Positions 49,089 through 53,824 of a DNA stretch of 53,824 nt are shown here, piece by piece; within the stretch, counting starts at the first letter, position 1; the number at the start of each line of letters is the position of its first letter. Where the stretch lies: NCBI GenBank assembly GCA_900320225.1, contig ONRL01000042.1, forward strand, positions 1 to 53,824, written 5' to 3'. The stretch comes from an uncultured Lentisphaerota bacterium. GTDB lineage: Bacteria; Verrucomicrobiota; Kiritimatiellia; RFP12; UBA1067. The translations under genes were made by a program, and so were the position numbers. The notes under the pieces are model-generated. The model did no database searches. It had not been told where the DNA came from and saw nothing but the letters and a program-made list of their open reading frames with translations.

Positions 49089-51350
49089 ATGAGCAAAAGA
49101 CTGATGCTTCTTGTGGGCCTGGCGGCCGCGACGGCGGCGTTCGGGTCTGTGATGGACGAGGCGAAGTTCTGGTGGAAGTTCGACCAGGGCGGCGCGGACG
49201 GCGCGGTTGTCCAGACGAGCGAGATCCACGACTGCCGCGACGCCTCCGTCGGCGTGGCGTCGCGGACGAGCGGCCCGAGCGGCGGGCCGATCTGGACGAA
49301 CATGACCGTGCAACTTCCGTACCGTGGGCTGGAGGTCCAGTCCTCCGCGATCAACATCCAGGTGATTACGAATGCGAGCAAGCAGATACGGCCGTCGATG
49401 GTGGATGTCAGCGGATGCGTCAACAGCGACGTGGCCACGTTCTTCGCGCGTGTCTGCCCGGGCGAGACTCTCAATGACGGGGTGAATTATGTGGGAACGG
49501 ACGAACGATTCATCTTCAACGACAATTTCTATTGGGGCAACTCCAAGGCGAACTCATACGGATACCTGTTCGGTTTCGCGCGGAGGAACGCGACCTCCTA
49601 CTATCCGAAAATCTTCATCGGGCAGGAACAAGACACGTTCAGCGGCATCGCGCTGGAGACAGGCAAGTGGTACGACCTTGCATTCAGCGTGTCGATGGTC
49701 ACGAACATGACGTCGACGACCCATACGGATATCACGACGAACGACGTGACGGGCGTCACGACGACGAATGTCACGACGAGCGTCACGACGAGCATCGTCC
49801 AGCGCGCCCTGTGCGTGGTGGCGGGCGAGAACGGACTCTTCTACCAAACTGCAGACAATGCGTATCAACGGCAGGTTCCCTTCGCGGGCACGACAGGCCG
49901 TATCGGCGGACAGCAGTTCGTCAGCAGCTGGGTTACGAGCGTCGGCGGCAATCAGGTCAACGCCAAGGACTACAACGGTCTCATCCACGAGATGGCGCTG
50001 TGGAACCGGGCGATGAACCTCGGCGAGATACTCAACGTGTTCGGGCGGCCCGAGGCGCCGGAGGGGGGCGACGTCTTCACCGACGTCTTCCGTTGGTGGA
50101 AGTTCGACCGCGACCTCGACGGCGACGGCAAGGTGTCCGCGAACGAGCTGCGCGACGTGCGGAAGTGGGGTACGGCCGCCGCGCCGGCGGCGGGGAACCC
50201 GGAAGTCGAATACGTGACGGACGGCGGCCCGCTCACGTGGCAGAACATGTCCGTCCACAAGCCCGCGCGCGGCGAGACGGTCGCCGCCGACTGTCTGTTG
50301 ATGGAACCGCAATACCGGGAAAACGCGGATACGTCCTTCGAGGTCTGGTGCCCGCATGTGCGGTTCAAGGATTCGGTCGTGGCCGGCGATTTGACGTTCA
50401 TGGCCCGCATCTGCATTACGAAGCCATACGATTACTATTCGGGCGGGAAATCGTGCTACCTCTTCCAGAACAGCTTCAGCTATGGGAGCGGTAGCGACCC
50501 CATCAACGCGGGCGGATACCAGATAGGCATCGCGACTTCGGGGAATACGATGACCTCCTTCGTCCCGCTCTTCTACGGCGGGAGGAACTCGACTACGGCC
50601 TCGCTCACTCTCACCACCAACGTCTGGTACGACATCGCCTACACGATCTCGGTCCAGACGAACGGACAGGACCGACTGACGGTGACGCTCGCGGACGCCC
50701 AGCACGGTATCCGCACCTGGGCGGGGACGATCACAACGAGCCAGCGGCAGAAGACCGGCACGACGCTGATGCTGAACGGCGAGAACGATTTGCGCGGTTG
50801 GAACATCTACAGGAACGCTGACGGTACGATCAAGAACGTCAACGCCCTCAAGATATTCACCGGCGCGATCAACCAGATCGCCATCTGGAAGCGTGCGCTG
50901 TCCACGGACGAGATCGCGGCGGCGTTCGGCTATCCGCGCGCGGCGTTCGGCGTGGGATCGAGGGACGGAACGGCCGACGAGTTCGGGGTGGCGTCCGAGG
51001 GTAGCTATGACTACACCGTGAGCGACACGTGGCACGACATGGCGGGCACGCTTGACTCGACCCACCGCACGCTCACGCTCCGCTTCACGCCGCCCCCGAA
51101 CTGGAACGGGATGGACCAAGGGTTCCATCTCGTCGTGGGCGATGTTTCGGGAACGGACGCCCAGGTGTCGCTTGCCGTCAACGGCGCGCGCTTCGGCTCG
51201 AAGGCGGTGGCGACCGGCGACGACGTGTGGTGGATCGTGAAGGGCGGCGCCGTCCATGCGGGCGAGAACGTCGCCACGCTCACGCTGGGCGGCACGGCCA
51301 CGAGGGTAATCCGCAGGGGAAGGACTTCTACGTGGGTGACCGCAACATGA
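49089..51350 (+). CDS. LamG-repeat exported protein, main part (frame broken near 51313)
   Basis: This protein has a signal peptide (MSKRLMLLVGLAAATAAFG) and two tandem concanavalin/LamG-like units. Each unit begins with FWWKFDQGG or FRWWKFDRD and ends with IHEMALWNRAMNLGEI or INQIAIWKRALSTDEI. A Thr-rich stretch (ITTNDVTGVTTTNVTTSVTT) sits inside the first. The frame is lost at TLGGTAT: adding one base near 51313 lets it continue TEGNPQGKDFYVGDRNMTH in the next entry, so a single base is missing. AAGGA precedes the ATG. It is the third gene of the exported-protein operon and probably binds polysaccharide. Confidence 0.8.
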   Translation: MSKRLMLLVGLAAATAAFGSVMDEAKFWWKFDQGGADGAVVQTSEIHDCRDASVGVASRTSGPSGGPIWTNMTVQLPYRGLEVQSSAINIQVITNASKQIRPSMVDVSGCVNSDVATFFARVCPGETLNDGVNYVGTDERFIFNDNFYWGNSKANSYGYLFGFARRNATSYYPKIFIGQEQDTFSGIALETGKWYDLAFSVSMVTNMTSTTHTDITTNDVTGVTTTNVTTSVTTSIVQRALCVVAGENGLFYQTADNAYQRQVPFAGTTGRIGGQQFVSSWVTSVGGNQVNAKDYNGLIHEMALWNRAMNLGEILNVFGRPEAPEGGDVFTDVFRWWKFDRDLDGDGKVSANELRDVRKWGTAAAPAAGNPEVEYVTDGGPLTWQNMSVHKPARGETVAADCLLMEPQYRENADTSFEVWCPHVRFKDSVVAGDLTFMARICITKPYDYYSGGKSCYLFQNSFSYGSGSDPINAGGYQIGIATSGNTMTSFVPLFYGGRNSTTASLTLTTNVWYDIAYTISVQTNGQDRLTVTLADAQHGIRTWAGTITTSQRQKTGTTLMLNGENDLRGWNIYRNADGTIKNVNALKIFTGAINQIAIWKRALSTDEIAAAFGYPRAAFGVGSRDGTADEFGVASEGSYDYTVSDTWHDMAGTLDSTHRTLTLRFTPPPNWNGMDQGFHLVVGDVSGTDAQVSLAVNGARFGSKAVATGDDVWWIVKGGAVHAGENVATLTLGGTATRVIRRGRTSTWVTAT

Positions 51351-51700
51351 CGCACGTCACGCGCGCCGTGGTGAACGACCACCCGTCCAACCGCCTCCAC
51401 TTCTGGCTGCCGGCCGAGCTGGCGGAGAACTATCCGTTCGAATTCACGTTCCGCACGCACGCAAACGCGAGCGGAACTGCCGCGTTCAAGATTTTCATCA
51501 ACGGAGAGGAGCTGTTTGACGCCCCGAACGGTCTCGTCAACCAGGAGCGGACGTTCGAGTTCGCGCCCGGCACGCTGCGGGCCGGCTGGAACGTGATCGA
51601 GCCGCACTACCAGACGGGCGGCGGGGCATGGGCGCAGTGGATCCGCTACACCCTCAAGATGCTCGGCCCGGACTTCGGCACGATCCTCATGGTTCGCTAG
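51227..51700 (+). CDS. LamG protein, C-terminal continuation in a second frame
   Basis: Genuine sequence in this frame starts about 51314 with GNPQGKDFYVGDRNMTHVTRAVVNDHPSNRLHFWLP and forms a beta-sandwich ending at 51700. The ORF's own first codons overlap the upstream part and are not real. It belongs to the same protein as 49089-51350. Its last 14 nt overlap the 3' end of the convergent GH106-like gene. Confidence 0.7.
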   Translation: MVDREGRRRPCGRERRHAHAGRHGHEGNPQGKDFYVGDRNMTHVTRAVVNDHPSNRLHFWLPAELAENYPFEFTFRTHANASGTAAFKIFINGEELFDAPNGLVNQERTFEFAPGTLRAGWNVIEPHYQTGGGAWAQWIRYTLKMLGPDFGTILMVR

Positions 51701-52061
51701 ATTCCGTGAGGGTCACCGGGCCGAAGAGCCCGCTTTCGTGGTTCTGCTTGTCGAAGGGACGCAGGAACCTGTCGTATTTTCCGTTGGGCTGGAAGTCGCG
51801 GAGGATCCGGTCTCGGATCGCGTCGTCGCCCACCTGGTTCACGAGGAGGTTCGCGACCGTGATCTCAAGGACGTTCCGTCCTTTCCTGAGCGTGACGGGC
51901 CACCTGAACGGACCGAAGAAGCGCGCGCCGAGGTCCGTGCCGTTCAGGCGCGCCGCCGCGCACCACTTCACCTCGCCCAAGTCGAGAAGCGCCGTGCCCT
52001 CAACGTTGGAGTCGAACGTGACGCGGTAGAGCGCCTTGCCGCTGAACGTGTTGCCGAGCAA
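51687..52061 (-). CDS. C-terminal beta-sandwich of the GH106-like protein, after an in-frame TGA
   Basis: It has the same frame as the next entry, separated only by TGA at 52068-52070. It encodes LLGNTFSGKALYRVTFDS, then LDLGEVKWCAAARLNGTDLG and FFGPFRWPVTLRKGRNVLEITVAN, a galactose-binding-like sandwich that normally ends GH106-like and GH2-like enzymes. The TTG at its start is simply the codon after Arg-Gly. It is not a separate gene by content. Confidence 0.75.
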   Translation of the reverse strand: MLGNTFSGKALYRVTFDSNVEGTALLDLGEVKWCAAARLNGTDLGARFFGPFRWPVTLRKGRNVLEITVANLLVNQVGDDAIRDRILRDFQPNGKYDRFLRPFDKQNHESGLFGPVTLTESSEP

Positions 52062-52067
52062 GCCCCG

Positions 52068-53824
52068 TCAGTCGCCGAACGGCGCGGACGCCGCGTCCCC
52101 GGCGCAGGGCTTGACCTCGAAATCCGACGCCCCCGCCTCGTACGAGACGAGCGGCCGGAGCGTCCAACCGGAAGCGAGCGTGATCTTCCGTCCGCCGAAA
52201 CGCGTCGGCGCACGGGCCGCCGGGACGTCGCCCGTGACGTAGATCGCACTCTCGCCGCCGTCAAACGTGCGGGTGACGATTCCATCGCCTGAAACGGATT
52301 CAAACGCATCGCGTTCCGGATCGTAGCGGACGACCGGTCCCTTTCCGGGAAATGCGATACGGCATTCACGCGGTGCCACGTCCTCGTTCATGACGAACCA
52401 GATGCGCCGGGTGCCGTTGGTTCGCTTCATCACGCGGAAGGCCCGCGCGCCGTCGCCGGAGATGCGGAGCGTCCGCGGCACGCGGCTCAGGTCGAGCCCA
52501 TGGGCGACGGTCCCGCCGGCGGCCTCGAACTTCGCGAGCCTCTCCTTCGTGCCGGGGAGCAGCCATTTCCCGGATGGAACCACGACGGCGCGGTAATCCA
52601 TCGCGCCGATCCGGAGCGTGCCGCCGGACGCGACCTCGGCGGCGGCGATGTCGCGTTCCTCGGCGAAGTCGTAGTCGCAGTTCAACGCGTCCAGCTCGCG
52701 GGCGACATCGTAGTGGGCCTTCGCCGCCGCCGTTGCGTCGTCGCGTCCGGCCCAAAACGAGCGGGAATCGAACAGCACCACGATCTCGGCGCCCGGTTTG
52801 CCCTGCGCGAGGAAGCGGCTGGTCCGCTCGATGTACGAGAAGAAGTGCGGCTGGAAGTCCCAGTAGGGCGTGGCGGGGCCCGAATGCGGCTCGAAGAGCG
52901 TCATCCAGCTCTTCGCGTTCGACTGGTTGAGATACCCGAACACGAAGGTGTTGATGCCGCGTACCAGCTGGTAGTCGACCACCCATTTCATCTGCGCGGG
53001 GGTGACCGAGTCGCCGAAGATGCCGAACGATTCGGACAATGCATATTTCCCGCCGTTCTGGTGTGCCGCCGACGCCGCGTAGCGGGGGAACGGATTGGCG
53101 TTCGCAGGTGCGTCGCCGGTGGCGGGGAAGAGCTGGCGCCAGATCACGTCGATGCCCGGCACGTCCATCGCCTTGAGGCTCCGCAGGAGGCAGCCGTGTC
53201 CGCGGTCGAGGGCGAGCTCGGGCGTGTCGTCGTTGTCGAGGTGGCCGCCGGACATCATGCCTTGCGCGCGGCACCAGTCGCGGAGCGGCGCGAGGTAGCG
53301 TTCGACGAACAGGTCGGCCCGCACGTCCATGACGTCGATCCGGACCTGCGCGAGCGCGGCGTTCGTCCGCGCCTTGTCGGCGATCAGCGCGGGAACGTGC
53401 GGCAGGACGTCATACCCCTTCCTGCGCGCGAACTCCTCCGCGAAGTCAGCGGTCCACGCGAGGGAACGCCCCGGGACGTCCCTTGCCATGTCCGGCTCGT
53501 CGGTGAAGGCGACGCGGACGGTCGAGCCGAGGACGCCGCCGAGGCGCTTCGCATACGCCTCGTGCGTGAGGTCGATGAAGCGCTGCGTCGTGCCGCGCTC
53601 GATCACGGAAGGGTATTTCGCCGGCCCCTTGGGGAAGGGGCGTGTGCGGACTTCAAGTCTGCCGTCCTTCGCGCACGTGATTTCGCGCCGGGTGAACGTT
53701 TCCTTCGGGTCCGACGCGACGACGTGTCCGCAGGCGCCGCCCGACGGCCAGCCGCCCTCGTCGTAGAGGTAGGCGTGCATGCCGAGCTCGCCCGCGCGGC
53801 GGACGACCTTCGCGAACACGTCGA
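52068..53824 (-). CDS. GH106-like (alpha-L-rhamnosidase type) glycoside hydrolase, 5' end outside window
   Basis: About 585 residues of a large enzyme. YLYDEGGWPSGGACG, VRVAFTDEPDMA, SGGHLDNDDTPEL, KYALSESFGIFG, DYQLVRGINTFVFGYL and FFSYIERTSRFLAQGKPGAEIVVL match the catalytic region of the GH106/PF17132 group, in which conserved Glu and Asp side chains bind calcium and catalyse rhamnose release. The frame meets TGA at 52068 in the context FGD-stop-RGLL, where relatives tend to have Trp (TGG), and continues unchanged for another 120 codons. It is therefore probably one protein with a nonsense change. The right window edge cuts off its start. Confidence 0.82.
   Translation of the reverse strand, partial: DVFAKVVRRAGELGMHAYLYDEGGWPSGGACGHVVASDPKETFTRREITCAKDGRLEVRTRPFPKGPAKYPSVIERGTTQRFIDLTHEAYAKRLGGVLGSTVRVAFTDEPDMARDVPGRSLAWTADFAEEFARRKGYDVLPHVPALIADKARTNAALAQVRIDVMDVRADLFVERYLAPLRDWCRAQGMMSGGHLDNDDTPELALDRGHGCLLRSLKAMDVPGIDVIWRQLFPATGDAPANANPFPRYAASAAHQNGGKYALSESFGIFGDSVTPAQMKWVVDYQLVRGINTFVFGYLNQSNAKSWMTLFEPHSGPATPYWDFQPHFFSYIERTSRFLAQGKPGAEIVVLFDSRSFWAGRDDATAAAKAHYDVARELDALNCDYDFAEERDIAAAEVASGGTLRIGAMDYRAVVVPSGKWLLPGTKERLAKFEAAGGTVAHGLDLSRVPRTLRISGDGARAFRVMKRTNGTRRIWFVMNEDVAPRECRIAFPGKGPVVRYDPERDAFESVSGDGIVTRTFDGGESAIYVTGDVPAARAPTRFGGRKITLASGWTLRPLVSYEAGASDFEVKPCAGDAASAPFGD

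Noticed and set aside
52068-52070. Reassignment of TGA to Trp or Gly across the genome
   Set aside because: TGA ends GH97, kinase 2, the sirtuin and other genes at expected family lengths, so only a local change is possible.

Overview
This is a G+C-rich bacterial segment, and its gene content fits an anaerobic, polysaccharide-degrading Verrucomicrobiota, most likely Kiritimatiellae-like. That assignment is inferred from several things: GH97, GH106-like and agarase-like enzymes, a DUF4838 protein, PATR beta-helix, LamG, Asp-box and TSP3 surface proteins, eukaryotic-like Ser/Thr kinases, and intragenic TTG-ILPV palindromes. TGA is an ordinary stop here.

Layout. 1-2.7 kb (minus): an envelope-polysaccharide operon with a zinc-ribbon membrane protein, an HA/chitin-synthase-like GT2 and a degenerate polysaccharide-deacetylase-like protein. 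2.9-7.5 kb: rsmE, a GH20-like and a GH97 glycosidase, and a sirtuin. 7.6-15.4 kb: two transmembrane Ser/Thr kinases, the first fused to a large mosaic ectodomain, then a DUF4838 protein. 15.5-20.7 kb: guaB, a TSP3-repeat protein ending in a caspase-fold-like domain, and a small secreted partner. 20.7-28.8 kb: a single-chain restriction-modification enzyme, queH, a PhnP-like hydrolase, a secreted protein, tsaD and a TPR protein. 28.9-32.3 kb: tRNA-Glu, fabD, a Tat-type Gfo/Idh/MocA oxidoreductase and an inositol-monophosphatase gene. 32.3-36 kb (minus): the AmmeMemoRadiSam genes and an agarase-like lipoprotein. 36-44.8 kb: an acetyl-esterase-like protein, an AAA ATPase with a PD-(D/E)XK-like tail, a type III R-M pair, and an antitoxin with a truncated toxin. 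45-53.8 kb: an exported PATR / Asp-box / LamG operon, convergent with a GH106-like glycosidase.

Three things stand out. (1) The type III restriction subunit carries a C-terminal LexA/UmuD-like S24 domain with a Cys-Gly cleavage-like site and a Ser/Lys dyad. (2) Short, perfect hairpins with TCC/TCT/TCCT loops are inserted in frame into coding genes. The R-M gene alone holds seven, and copies of one family show compensatory stem changes. (3) The first kinase has a mosaic ectodomain that includes a GDPD-like domain which has lost most catalytic residues.

Six otherwise good genes are interrupted: kinase 1, guaB, amrS, the IMPase, the LamG protein and the GH106-like enzyme. The lesions are a 35-bp deletion, a roughly 120-bp deletion, a roughly 30-bp deletion, a 7-bp tandem duplication, a 1-bp deletion and a TGA at a likely Trp codon. 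A toxin is also truncated. Either the assembly is locally wrong or the strain is decaying. Interrupted genes are listed as CDS pieces with the break described. Several genes have a -10 box only 6-7 nt before ATG, which predicts leaderless mRNAs.
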